Positions 8,304-15,756 of a DNA stretch of 64,000 bases are shown piece after piece (position 1 is the stretch's first letter; each line of letters begins with the position of its first letter). The translations under genes were made by a program, and so were the position numbers. Source of the DNA: a virus; the IMG/VR virus record IMGVR_UViG_3300047462_000385, positions 62,001-126,000 of that record. One strand, 5' to 3'. The notes under the pieces are model-generated. The model ran no database searches. It had not been told where the DNA came from and saw only the letters and a program-made list of their open reading frames with translations.

Positions 8304-9130
8304 TTACGGTAGATATCGTATTTTCTTTGACATCTTGTTATTGGTGAGGTATTTTCGTAAATCCAAGTTAATATCTTAGTTGCATTGGTTCCCGAGTATC
8401 GCAAGGAGTAGTTGGGGTTCTTTCGTTTCTTACTTCGCTTTATCGTTTTGATATGTCCATCTTCGGCGATATCAAGCGTATTAGATAGATAATGACGCAA
8501 TTTTTGAACGAAATCTAAACAATTAGAAGAATAGGAAAACTCGATACCACATGATTGATTTTTTCTGCGGTCGTCAATTCTGACACACCCATCGGTGCTC
8601 AACAGTCCCGAAACGAAGAACTGATACATATCTTGTGGTAAGTTAGGAAAAATCAATTTACTACTCTTGGGACTTTGTAGATGAAACTTATTGATTAGTT
8701 CTTGGCATAAATGTTTGGAGTTGATGACAAGGTTATAAGCTTTGGCTTTCTTTCTCTTAGTAATAGGAAAGTTGGTCCCTAATAAATGTCTGGCACTTTC
8801 TAAGATATCCATATCATTGCTAACAATCGTTGTAGCATATTTGTATCTTTTAGGATTGTAATGAACGCATCCATCACCGAATATCAACCCTAACACATAG
8901 CATTGAAGCGCGTCTAACTCGTCAAAATAGTTTCGTTCTTCTAACATCGCTTTTCGTCTCTGCGTTTCATATGCTGTTAGAATTGGAACATCAAATTGGT
9001 CAAGAATGAATTTCAGTTGCTTCTGCTGCAACTTCGTTTCTTTTTGCAATTTTTTGAGTGATACGCCAGCTTTGTAGTCTGCCACAATTTTTTGTTTTTC
9101 TTGCTCGGTGATAATTCGTTTTGGTCGCGA
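8270..9130 (-). CDS. LAGLIDADG homing endonuclease
   Basis: The start was placed at the second Met (MSRPKR), giving 286 residues; a longer frame begins at 9151. It has two LAGLIDADG-type helices, YVLGLIFGDGCV near residue 80 and FVSGLLSTDGCV near 180, so it is a monomeric two-motif enzyme. An N-terminal helix-turn-helix-like segment (SLKKLQKETKLQQKQL) may add DNA contacts. It would cut a long asymmetric site to copy itself into unoccupied alleles. It is antisense to its neighbours and its 3' end overlaps the last 34 bases of the PARP gene, which suggests insertion at that gene's end. Confidence 0.88.
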   Translation of the reverse strand, partial: SRPKRIITEQEKQKIVADYKAGVSLKKLQKETKLQQKQLKFILDQFDVPILTAYETQRRKAMLEERNYFDELDALQCYVLGLIFGDGCVHYNPKRYKYATTIVSNDMDILESARHLLGTNFPITKRKKAKAYNLVINSKHLCQELINKFHLQSPKSSKLIFPNLPQDMYQFFVSGLLSTDGCVRIDDRRKNQSCGIEFSYSSNCLDFVQKLRHYLSNTLDIAEDGHIKTIKRSKKRKNPNYSLRYSGTNATKILTWIYENTSPITRCQRKYDIYRNHLACVSNSII

Positions 9131-9201
9131 CATATAATGCTCCGTGATCATGTATGGTGATGGTATATCTATATCACCAAATTAGTAGATTTTGAGGAAA
9201 T

Positions 9202-9294
9202 ATGTTTAACAATCAAGAGTTTGTGTATTTTTTAGAACAACCCGATTATGGGCAGCCCAACAAAGAAATAAAACCGTTTCAATCATTGAGATGA
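9202..9294 (+). CDS. 30-residue ORF upstream of radical SAM gene
   Basis: ATG at 9202 follows a strong ribosome-binding site (GAGGAAAT). The frame runs 30 codons to a TGA at 9292-9294, five bases before the next start. The peptide has no recognisable feature and is rich in Gln, Phe and Pro. It may be a real micropeptide or a leader that couples translation to the radical SAM gene. The ribosome-binding site is the main support. Confidence 0.4.
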   Translation: MFNNQEFVYFLEQPDYGQPNKEIKPFQSLR

Positions 9295-9299
9295 AATAA

Positions 9300-10238
9300 A
9301 TGCAACAATTATGGAATAAAACCAGGTGTATTCCTAGCATAGATGAAAATGTTTTCAAATATGTCTTCGAAAAGGATAATGCTGTGGCGGAATCTGTCCT
9401 CTACAAATATCCAACTTTTGAAGCCAGAACAGTGGTTTGCTGTTCCACTCAAAGCGGTTGTCCAATTGGATGCCGATTCTGTGGTGCTGGTGACAGTTTC
9501 GTCCGCTCTTTAACAGCGGATGAGATTGTTTCGCAAACGGAACACCTGTTTGCCGATAAAGGCATTGACCCTACCAAGGTCCAGCGTATGCAAATCATGT
9601 TCATGAGCATGGGCGAGCCCATGCTCAATCTTAAGGAGCTGAATCCGGCAATTCGCAAGCTGCATTCATTGTATCCACAAGCCGCACTGCTGATTTCAAC
9701 TTCAGCTCCGCGTGTCGATTACCAACCAGTCATTGACATTTCCAAGGAAGTGGATAAGGTTGGTTTGCAGTTTTCCGTTCATGAAAGCACGGATGAAGCT
9801 CGCAATCAACTCATTCCGTTCCAAAAGAAATTAACTTTGGGAGAGATTGCTCGCCAAGGAACTCTGTGGGCAATGGAAGTTGGTCGCCAACCCTTCTTCA
9901 ACTACTGCGCTCATGAGAAAAACTCTTCGGCTGAAGATGCTGATAGACTCATGAAACTTTTTGATCCAAGCATTTGGCAAGCTACCATTTCAGTTATCTG
10001 CGAACGAGAGGAAACGGTTGCTGCTGCAAATGCACGTCAACGTGAATTAGCTGCTAATTTCCAGAGTCTATTATTGGAACGTGGTTTCTCTACGCGCATG
10101 TTTGATCCTGCTGGACAAGATGATGTCGGGAGTGGGTGCGGACAATTATGGATGACTCAATCTTGGATGAGAGATAATCCTCAGTTTGCAAGACCCTCAA
10201 TAGGTCGAGGATTACCAGTTATACATACTCCTAAATGA
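9300..10238 (+). CDS. RlmN/Cfr-type radical SAM RNA methyltransferase
   Basis: The 312-residue protein has the radical SAM motif CPIGCRFCG (C-x3-C-x2-C near residues 54-61), MSMGEPMLN near 101-109, and GSGCGQLW near the C-terminus. The last corresponds to the AACGQL motif that carries the methyl-transfer Cys of RlmN and Cfr. Known members methylate C2 (RlmN, also tRNA A37) or C8 (Cfr) of adenosine in 23S rRNA. The length is somewhat below RlmN (about 384) because the N-terminal accessory domain is reduced. Its stop overlaps the macrodomain start by ATGA. A phage copy could alter ribosomes or tRNAs; the target cannot be told from the sequence. Confidence 0.87.
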   Translation: MQQLWNKTRCIPSIDENVFKYVFEKDNAVAESVLYKYPTFEARTVVCCSTQSGCPIGCRFCGAGDSFVRSLTADEIVSQTEHLFADKGIDPTKVQRMQIMFMSMGEPMLNLKELNPAIRKLHSLYPQAALLISTSAPRVDYQPVIDISKEVDKVGLQFSVHESTDEARNQLIPFQKKLTLGEIARQGTLWAMEVGRQPFFNYCAHEKNSSAEDADRLMKLFDPSIWQATISVICEREETVAAANARQRELAANFQSLLLERGFSTRMFDPAGQDDVGSGCGQLWMTQSWMRDNPQFARPSIGRGLPVIHTPK

Positions 10239-10729
10239 CAGATAGACACATGATTGAAATTGTTACAGGTGACTTGCTAAATTCTAAAGAAAAATATATT
10301 GCACATCAATGCAATTGTTTGACACAGAATTCTGCTGGAACAGCCAAAGCTATTTTTGATAAGTTTCCTCATGCTAACACTTATGTCGCAAGGACTGAAC
10401 CAGATGCTCTTGGAACAATAAAAATATTGGGTGATGGTCAAGAGCAGCGATATGTCATCAACATGTTTGCTCAATACTATCCTGGCAAGCCCAAGTATCC
10501 CAAATCGACTTTGGATGGCATATTAGTTCGAGACAAATGTTTCCATAGGTGTTTGTTGCGAATTGCAGAGATTCCTGATTTGGAAAGCATCGCATTCCCA
10601 TGGAAAATTGGATGCAATCTTGGTGGTGGTATTTGGGAACACTATTTAGGCACGCTAACTAACTTCGCAAATTATCTTGAAGATAAGAATGTTCGTGTTG
10701 TAATTTATCGCAGAGAAGGTGATGAATGA
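10235..10729 (+). CDS. Macrodomain (ADP-ribose-binding/processing) protein
   Basis: The 164-residue single-domain protein has the macrodomain core: IVTGDLLNS, IAHQCNC near residues 22-28, AIFDKFPHANTY near 39, ALGTIKI near 58, VINMFAQY near 72 and IAFPWKIGCNLGGGIWE near 117. The Gly-rich loop and IAHxCN pattern resemble ALC1/Poa1-like and TARG1-like members, which remove ADP-ribose from Glu/Asp or hydrolyse ADP-ribose-1''-phosphate. It lies two genes downstream of PARP on the same strand and four bases overlap the radical SAM gene. It could reverse PARP marks or defuse host ADP-ribosyl toxins. Confidence 0.9.
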   Translation: MTDRHMIEIVTGDLLNSKEKYIAHQCNCLTQNSAGTAKAIFDKFPHANTYVARTEPDALGTIKILGDGQEQRYVINMFAQYYPGKPKYPKSTLDGILVRDKCFHRCLLRIAEIPDLESIAFPWKIGCNLGGGIWEHYLGTLTNFANYLEDKNVRVVIYRREGDE

Positions 10730-11085
10730 GTAATGTATCTTGGGAAGATCCTCCATATGGCGACAGAGACGCATATCAAAAATTATGCGAAACATCAACT
10801 CCATCAGATTTTTATTTCTTAGTTAAAGGCGAGAGTTCGTTTGTTGAATCTCCAGGTGATACTCCGGAAAATTTTGTTATGGTTTTCATAACACCAAAAT
10901 TGTATTTTCACAAAGAAAATAATATGTGGGATCAGTCTAACGATCTTTCTGAGTGTATGGAAAGTGTTTGGGACAATGATGGCGATAGATCTGTCGAAGA
11001 AATTAGGCAGGATATGTTGGCACGCGGGTTTGAAGAAAACGAAGCTTTTACAAAACTGATTAACAGGGAATACGATGGCTATTAA
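10726..11085 (+). CDS. Acidic hypothetical protein in the ADP-ribose cluster
   Basis: The 119-residue product is strongly acidic (many Glu/Asp) with two predicted strands (DFYFLVKGE, NFVMVFITPKLYF) and a C-terminal helical part. I do not recognise the family. It overlaps the macrodomain gene by ATGA and the NADAR gene by 11 bases, so it is almost certainly co-translated with both. It may be an accessory factor of the ADP-ribose module. Confidence 0.7.
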   Translation: MSNVSWEDPPYGDRDAYQKLCETSTPSDFYFLVKGESSFVESPGDTPENFVMVFITPKLYFHKENNMWDQSNDLSECMESVWDNDGDRSVEEIRQDMLARGFEENEAFTKLINREYDGY

Positions 11086-11518
11086 ATTTTATAAGACCAA
11101 TGAACCATATGGATTTCTGAATAACTTCAAGAAAGCCAGAATGTTTATAGTTGGTCCGGGTGGCGGGCGCTGGTGTGACAATGTTGAAACGGCTTATCAA
11201 GCTGCCAAAACTGTTATCCTAGAAGACGAAGAAATGATTTGGGCAGCTAAGACTCCTCGCGAAGCTCGTGATCTTGGACAGAAAATAAAACTTCGTGGTG
11301 ATTGGAACCATGTCAAAGATGATGTTATGTATCAGTGTGTTCTAGCTAAATTTCTACAACATGCAGACTTGCGCGCCGAACTAATGGCTACTGGCAATGA
11401 AGAGCTTATTGAAGATTCGCCCGTGGACTGGTACTGGGGATGTGGCAAAGATGGTACAGGCAAAAATATGCTTGGCAAGACTTTGATGAGGGTCCGTAAA
11501 GAATTACAGGGAGAGTAA
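11075..11518 (+). CDS. NADAR (YbiA/DUF1768) family protein
   Basis: The 147-residue protein matches the YbiA/NADAR pattern: YGFLNNF near residue 12, VETAYQAAK near 39, KTPREARDLGQ near 61, KFLQHADLRAELMATG near 91, and the C-terminal WGCGKDGTGKNMLGKTLM near 120. NADAR proteins are linked to NAD and ADP-ribose metabolism. Some remove ADP-ribose from guanine in DNA or RNA as antitoxins to DarT-like toxins, and YbiA affects riboflavin intermediates. With PARP and a macrodomain close by, ADP-ribose removal is the more likely job. It overlaps genes on both sides. Confidence 0.9.
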   Translation: MAIKFYKTNEPYGFLNNFKKARMFIVGPGGGRWCDNVETAYQAAKTVILEDEEMIWAAKTPREARDLGQKIKLRGDWNHVKDDVMYQCVLAKFLQHADLRAELMATGNEELIEDSPVDWYWGCGKDGTGKNMLGKTLMRVRKELQGE

Positions 11519-11694
11519 TGATTTATTTCTTGCTTTACCTTTTGATTGGATTATTTGTGGGACATGCTTTAACAAAATTCTTGCGTGTCTATTACGATTT
11601 TTGGTTTATGTTTTGGGCAGCCATAATTTGGCCAATATTTGCGGTTATAGCCATAATCGGATTCTCAGTTGATTGGCTAAATAAACACTTGTGA
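11518..11694 (+). CDS. Small two-span membrane protein
   Basis: ATG at 11518 shares its first base with the NADAR stop (TAATG). The 58-residue product is nearly all hydrophobic, with spans at about residues 2-19 and 28-50 and a short basic connector (KFLRVYYD). GGGAGAG precedes the start. No family recognised; a membrane partner of the preceding genes is possible. Confidence 0.6.
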   Translation: MIYFLLYLLIGLFVGHALTKFLRVYYDFWFMFWAAIIWPIFAVIAIIGFSVDWLNKHL

Positions 11695-11716
11695 TTATTT
11701 TTATAATTACTACCCC

Positions 11717-11745
11717 TTGCTTTTAATTTCAAAGAATTTACTATA
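11717..11745 (+). promoter_or_regulatory. Phage promoter of the TTGACA/AATTT type
   Basis: TTGCTT at 11717, AATTTC in the spacer and TACTAT at 11739-11744 (16-base spacer) match the pattern of the promoters at 30921, 36894 and 39682. The gene start follows at 11768, leaving a short leader with an AGGAG ribosome-binding site. Confidence 0.5.
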
Positions 11746-11767
11746 CAAAATACAGGAGATCTGAAAA

Positions 11768-12244
11768 ATGCAAACGTTGGAAGATATTGTTGATGATGTG
11801 CTCGAAGGTTTGGTACAGGATGAGGTTTTGTTCACTGCGCTGGATGTCAGCAATAAAGTGAAACTGGCGATGCCAAATGCGCGTCACCGTGAAGTTAGAG
11901 ACATGGTTCGTTCCAAATTTACTAGCCACATTGAGCCACATGGTTGGGCGCGAAGTCCCATTACTGTGACCTTGGCTGATGGTTCGCAGGTTGAAGCGTT
12001 ATTGTATCATCCATTGTCTGCCTCTTGGGATTTGGATACGGCATATGATGACCAAAAACGAACTCAAGTTTCGGCTAGAATTACAGTTCCAGTTCCTGCA
12101 AGTGTTGCTTCTGATGGAACTGTAAGTGTTAACCCTCCAGTTAGCATGACTGCTCCAACGGTTACTCCACCGGCTGTTATGCCAGCTAAGGACCTTTGGG
12201 ATCAAATGTTTAACTCTCAACCGTCTCTCTTTCCACGAAAATGA
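11768..12244 (+). CDS. Hypothetical protein with helical N-terminus and Pro/Thr/Val-rich tail
   Basis: The 158-residue product begins with an acidic amphipathic helix (DIVDDVLEGLVQDE), then a segment AMPNARHREVRDMVRS resembling a nucleic-acid-binding helix and an ITVTLADGSQVEALLYHPL strand pair. The C-terminal third is low complexity, rich in Pro, Val and Thr, ending in a short hydrophobic/aromatic peptide. Family not recognised. It follows its own promoter and overlaps the next gene by ATGA. Confidence 0.65.
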   Translation: MQTLEDIVDDVLEGLVQDEVLFTALDVSNKVKLAMPNARHREVRDMVRSKFTSHIEPHGWARSPITVTLADGSQVEALLYHPLSASWDLDTAYDDQKRTQVSARITVPVPASVASDGTVSVNPPVSMTAPTVTPPAVMPAKDLWDQMFNSQPSLFPRK

Positions 12245-12471
12245 GAGCCACATTCAAAGGAGAGATTGACTCCTTTAAAGTTAATGGTGGCGACGTTACT
12301 ATTGAATTCAAAACCAATGATGGCAGCGTAGAAACCAAAAACATTGCAGCTAAATCAGCTGCAATTGAGGGAACCCTTACAGTCAAAAAATTGGCTGCTC
12401 AAGGCGTTAGGATGGGTTCGAAAATCAAAATAGAAGTTACTTTTGCTGAATCTTTTGAAGGCGAAGAGTAA
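12241..12471 (+). CDS. Small beta-rich hypothetical protein
   Basis: The 76-residue product alternates short strands (VTIEFKTNDGSVETKN, TLTVKKL, KIKIEVTFAESF) and looks like a single small beta-barrel or sandwich. An ATGA overlap ties it to the preceding gene. No family recognised. Confidence 0.6.
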   Translation: MRATFKGEIDSFKVNGGDVTIEFKTNDGSVETKNIAAKSAAIEGTLTVKKLAAQGVRMGSKIKIEVTFAESFEGEE

Positions 12472-13071
12472 TTATTTTTTGACCGGAGGAATGTAAGTGT
12501 CTTCTTGCGGCGGAATATTCGATGGAACGAAAACAGGAGAAACTGTTTTTAGATCTTTTGGTTCTTCTGGTATCCCGCTTGGTCCAGTGATTAGCGGATT
12601 TTCCGTCATGTACTGTTCTAGTCTGCTAGCTAGCTCTTTAAGCAACTTTAGGCTTTTAACTTGAACTTGCTGCAACATTGATCCGGTCTGAGTATCTATT
12701 TCATTCTTCTGCATATGATGTTGGATTAGAAAATCTAGATTGTCTATGATTGAACGATGCGGGCGCTGCTTGACATATTGCACTAACTTGTCGGCGGCGA
12801 CATATGGATCTTTTACATCCAACTGTTTGGAGATATCGATCAAATCGTACCAAACTTGAAAGAAAGATTTCAAAAGGTTTTTGGGGAAATCTTTCTCTTT
12901 TAATGTCCTTAGATCTCCCTCCATCTCGTTAAGCATAACTCTAAACTTCATGTGCAAGTCATGATAGAATTGCTCTAGCTTTTCTCTTTGAAGACGAAAC
13001 TGTTCGTTTCTGTCTAAAGTAGAAGTATCAGCTAATTTCTTGATTCGGGCGAGCAGGATTTTACTGGACAT
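12472..13071 (-). CDS. Helical hypothetical protein with proline-rich tail
   Basis: This 199-residue antisense gene encodes long charged helices with coiled-coil character (residues 20-70 and 110-150), then a Pro-rich C-terminal tail from about 160. It is on the opposite strand from both neighbours and abuts the preceding gene's stop with no gap. Family not recognised; it could be structural or a DNA-associated protein. Confidence 0.6.
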   Translation of the reverse strand: MSSKILLARIKKLADTSTLDRNEQFRLQREKLEQFYHDLHMKFRVMLNEMEGDLRTLKEKDFPKNLLKSFFQVWYDLIDISKQLDVKDPYVAADKLVQYVKQRPHRSIIDNLDFLIQHHMQKNEIDTQTGSMLQQVQVKSLKLLKELASRLEQYMTENPLITGPSGIPEEPKDLKTVSPVFVPSNIPPQEDTYIPPVKK

Positions 13072-13080
13072 AGTAGTAAT

Positions 13081-13689
13081 ATGAAAATATTGACTTTACA
13101 ACAATTGTGGTCACATTGTCTATTCTGTCCCGTCTGTCAAGATATTACGAGATCCATCTATATTTCAGTTGGTCCCGATGAAGCTACAGAGCTACAATCC
13201 TTCAAAAAGGATAATCATATCCTGCACTTACATTGCCAACTTAATTTGGGTAATAGAAAGTTTTTCAACAAATATCAAATTAATTGTTTGGATAACAGTT
13301 TTACATTTGATATATCGGAACCTGAGCTGTCGGAGCGCAGTGTTACTCGCGCATCTTCAGCTTATTTTTATTTCATAATCAATAGCGATTGCCGCAAATG
13401 CAATTCGTCTTATTCGAATAGCGGCGATTTAGAATTTGATTTCTTAAACCATAAAATTACTAATGTTGGAATCGAGCGAGATAGCGTTTATCTTTTAAAT
13501 CAAAAAGATAAATTTCACATTACCACAATGTATCTCGATAAAGAGATGATTATTTCTCAGTGCTATCAAGATGATGATGGTGGCATTATAGATGATAATA
13601 AACCATTTACTCTTCCAATAATTTCTTTTGATTATTCAAAGCCACGTAAAGTAGTTAATAAAATCAAAACATTGTTAGTATTTAGTTGA
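13081..13689 (+). CDS. Hypothetical protein with two CxxC-type motifs
   Basis: The 202-residue product has CLFCPVC near residues 15-21 and CRKCNSSY near 103, possible zinc ligands, in an otherwise strand-rich protein. The divergent gene at 12472-13071 starts 9 bases upstream, so the two share a control region. No family recognised. Composition is AT-rich, with many Ile, Asn and Lys codons. Confidence 0.6.
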   Translation: MKILTLQQLWSHCLFCPVCQDITRSIYISVGPDEATELQSFKKDNHILHLHCQLNLGNRKFFNKYQINCLDNSFTFDISEPELSERSVTRASSAYFYFIINSDCRKCNSSYSNSGDLEFDFLNHKITNVGIERDSVYLLNQKDKFHITTMYLDKEMIISQCYQDDDGGIIDDNKPFTLPIISFDYSKPRKVVNKIKTLLVFS

Positions 13690-13696
13690 GGTTCAT

Positions 13697-13900
13697 ATGT
13701 CTACCTTTAAAGAAGCCAATCAAGTTCGTTTGCAACTTAAAATGCAACTTTCAGTACACTCTTGGTATAGTTCCAGCACAGTCATTTCTGATGATGATGG
13801 TTATGCTGTGGTAGTGCTAGTTAAACGGCTAGATAATAAAACAAGAAAAATTATACCGCCCGTTATTGATGGAATTAGTGTAAGAACAGAACAAGAATGA
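13697..13900 (+). CDS. Small hypothetical protein
   Basis: The 67-residue product has a helical start and a central strand pair (YAVVVLVKRLDN) and ends with a basic, then acidic segment. It follows the previous gene by 7 bases with a GAGGTTC ribosome-binding site and overlaps the next gene by ATGA. No family recognised. Confidence 0.55.
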   Translation: MSTFKEANQVRLQLKMQLSVHSWYSSSTVISDDDGYAVVVLVKRLDNKTRKIIPPVIDGISVRTEQE

Positions 13901-14121
13901 ATCCTAACATTCCAGAAAAATGCAATGGCTGTGGAAAGCCTATATTGTTAGAAAATTTGTATGTGGATGACGGCTGCCCATGCAATACTCCGCGTGGCGT
14001 CAATTTTAAGCAAGCACAGTGTTCAACCTGCAATACTGACAATTGTGTCAAACCTGGACACCGTTTGATGGCATTGTTTGGTGGTATTGTTGCGTATGTT
14101 AAGAATGATATGAAAAGGTAA
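13897..14121 (+). CDS. Cys-rich zinc-binding small protein
   Basis: The 74-residue product has CNGCG near residue 9, CPCN near 29, and CSTCNTDNC near 42: four or more paired cysteines consistent with one or two zinc knuckles. A weakly hydrophobic segment (LMALFGGIVAYV) follows. It overlaps the preceding gene by 4 bases and precedes a phosphoesterase by 5. Function unknown. Confidence 0.6.
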   Translation: MNPNIPEKCNGCGKPILLENLYVDDGCPCNTPRGVNFKQAQCSTCNTDNCVKPGHRLMALFGGIVAYVKNDMKR

Positions 14122-14126
14122 CGAAA

Positions 14127-14771
14127 ATGAAAATAGTATGTATTTCCGACACACATGAGCAAGAAGAGAAAATTCTTTTGCCGCCAGGCGATGTGCTTGT
14201 TCATGCTGGTGACATTACCTATCGTGGTGATATTGGCAAGCTATCCAAATTTTTGCGCTGGATGAGTGCCCAAAACTTCCAAAGTAAGATTATCATCTCT
14301 GGTAATCATGATTGGTGTTTCCAAAACAATAGCCGAAATATTGCGCTCAGATTGTGCGAAGAAAATGAAATCACCTATCTTCAAGACAGTGGTGTCAAGA
14401 TTGGTGGCATTAACTTTTGGGGAAGCCCTTGGCAGCCTTGGTTTCATAACTGGGCTTTCAATGCCATGAGGGGCAAGGATATTGCTCATCATTGGGCAAA
14501 GATTCCCGAGGATACCAATGTCCTGATTACACATGGTCCAGTTATGAATGTATTGGATGCAGCTCCACGTGGTGTTGCTGACGTAGAGCACGTGGGCTGT
14601 GAAGAGTTAGCAAAGCGTATTACAGAGTTGCCTAATCTAAAGGCTCATATCTGTGGACATATTCACTATGGATATGGCAAAATGCAACTTGCTAATGTGC
14701 AATTTGTTAATGCATCATGCTGTACCGAAGCATATGCTCCAACTAACCCTCCGATTACAATTGAGGTGTAA
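14127..14771 (+). CDS. Metallophosphoesterase of the MPPED-like group
   Basis: The 214-residue protein has the complete metal-site series: SDTH at residues 7-10, HAGDITYRG near 30, SGNHDW near 57, a THGP near 133 and CGHIHYGYG near 171. The CGHxHxGYG and WGSPWQPWF signatures resemble the MPPED1/239AB branch, which hydrolyses cyclic-nucleotide or other phosphodiesters in tested members. In a phage, cleavage of cyclic-nucleotide defence signals is one possibility, not shown here. Translation of the next small gene appears coupled. Confidence 0.85.
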   Translation: MKIVCISDTHEQEEKILLPPGDVLVHAGDITYRGDIGKLSKFLRWMSAQNFQSKIIISGNHDWCFQNNSRNIALRLCEENEITYLQDSGVKIGGINFWGSPWQPWFHNWAFNAMRGKDIAHHWAKIPEDTNVLITHGPVMNVLDAAPRGVADVEHVGCEELAKRITELPNLKAHICGHIHYGYGKMQLANVQFVNASCCTEAYAPTNPPITIEV

Positions 14772-14772
14772 T

Positions 14773-14922
14773 GTGTTTTTAACAAAATTTCAAATGGAAA
14801 GACTTACTACTGCAAGATTGTTGGCTTATAAGAATAAGCTGATTACTAAGTCCCACCCTTCGTGGCAGGAAGCTTATAAAAATATCAAAGAAGTATTGAC
14901 TACTAGAGAGCATGTAGAATGA
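14773..14922 (+). CDS. Small helical protein, GTG start
   Basis: A GTG at 14773 follows GAGGTG by a good spacing and lies one base after the preceding stop; an in-frame ATG at 14794 is the alternative. The 49-residue product is a basic amphipathic helix pair (RLLAYKNKLITK, WQEAYKNIKEVL). It overlaps the next ORF by ATGA. No family recognised. Confidence 0.5.
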   Translation: MFLTKFQMERLTTARLLAYKNKLITKSHPSWQEAYKNIKEVLTTREHVE

Positions 14923-15029
14923 AAGTCAAGCCGAAAGAAGTCTTACTTAATCTTCCAATTGTATTAATGTTCGATGACGGTACCAAAATTGCCGAATTTG
15001 CATCGAACATTAATACATTAATACATTGA
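14919..15029 (+). CDS. 36-residue ORF carrying a long inverted repeat
   Basis: This ATGA-overlapping ORF encodes 36 residues (MKVKPKEVLLNLPIVLMFDD...). Its 3' half contains a perfect 17-base inverted repeat. The next gene starts at a TTG overlapping this stop, in another frame. It may be the broken N-terminus of that gene, separated by a frameshift near the repeat, or a real micro-ORF. Confidence 0.4.
   Translation: MKVKPKEVLLNLPIVLMFDDGTKIAEFASNINTLIH
14960..15017. repeat. Perfect 17-bp inverted repeat with 24-base loop
   Basis: TGTATTAATGTTCGATG at 14960-14976 is the exact reverse complement of 15001-15017. No T-run follows, so it is not a typical terminator. It lies inside the 36-codon ORF just before a TTG-started gene, where it would fold in mRNA. 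Confidence 0.85.
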
Positions 15030-15382
15030 TTCATGGCAAAGTAAGAGTCAAAGTAGAAGAATTGGGCACGCTGGGCGGACAATTTGTCGGCATGTTCTAT
15101 CTACAACGTAATGGCGAATTTACAGAATTGAGTGAGCAGTTTATGCAAATGATTGAGCAAGAGCAACTAGGTATGCCTCCTCCTGAAGAAGGTGCAGACG
15201 ATGAGGAAGATAACCTAGATGAAGAGTTATCTTCCAAATATGATCCCTTCTATGGTGATGAGCTTCCATGTGAATGCGATCATCCATATTATCGCCACTT
15301 TGATAGTTATGATGAAATGGCTCCAGTGGGCTGCAAATACTGTGGCGTAGATGAATGTCCAGGATTTAGAGCGAAAAAATGA
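15026..15382 (+). CDS. Acidic protein with Cys/His cluster, TTG start
   Basis: The 118-residue frame begins at TTG, sharing TTGA with the upstream stop. It has an N-terminal strand region (VRVKVEELGTLGGQFVGMFYLQ), an acidic Asp/Glu linker at about 55-75 and a C-terminal CECDHPYYRH...CKYCGVDECPGF metal-binding-like cluster. That cluster resembles short zinc motifs seen in many phage and actinobacterial small proteins. No ATG is available in frame before residue 30, so the start is uncertain and a frameshifted fusion with the previous ORF is possible. Confidence 0.55.
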   Translation: MIHGKVRVKVEELGTLGGQFVGMFYLQRNGEFTELSEQFMQMIEQEQLGMPPPEEGADDEEDNLDEELSSKYDPFYGDELPCECDHPYYRHFDSYDEMAPVGCKYCGVDECPGFRAKK

Positions 15383-15756
15383 TTGGAGTGAAAATTAGAA
15401 GACGCTCACAATTTCCTAAATGTATTCGACACTTCAAAGAAGTTAGGGGAATTTGTATTGGTGAATGTGTAGAAAAATGTGAAATTAATAAGCATCATGC
15501 GGCACATGCACATTGCAATCATAATGATTATCCTGGTTGGATATGTTTGCGCCGTAAAACGCAATTAAGAGAAAAATTTACACTGCTACATGAGGTTGCA
15601 CATATTATTAGCTGTACTTCTAATAATATTCCATATCATGGTAAAAAATGGAGAGAAGTTGTTGTGGCAATTGGTGGCACATACCAATCATATAAGTCTT
15701 ACTGCAAACGATACATATACAAAGATTATTCACCAAGAAAACGAACTCCTAAATGA
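15379..15756 (+). CDS. SprT/WLM-like zinc metalloprotease
   Basis: The 125-residue protein has LLHEVAHII near residue 71 (HExxH) and, about 17 residues on, PYHGKKWREVV, where a third His and the following helix match SprT-like domains. An N-terminal Cys/His set (CIGECVEKC, HCNH) could bind a second zinc. SprT-type enzymes in cells degrade DNA-protein crosslinks; a small phage version could do likewise or cut a capsid or host protein. ATGA overlaps join it to genes on both sides. Confidence 0.7.
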   Translation: MIGVKIRRRSQFPKCIRHFKEVRGICIGECVEKCEINKHHAAHAHCNHNDYPGWICLRRKTQLREKFTLLHEVAHIISCTSNNIPYHGKKWREVVVAIGGTYQSYKSYCKRYIYKDYSPRKRTPK

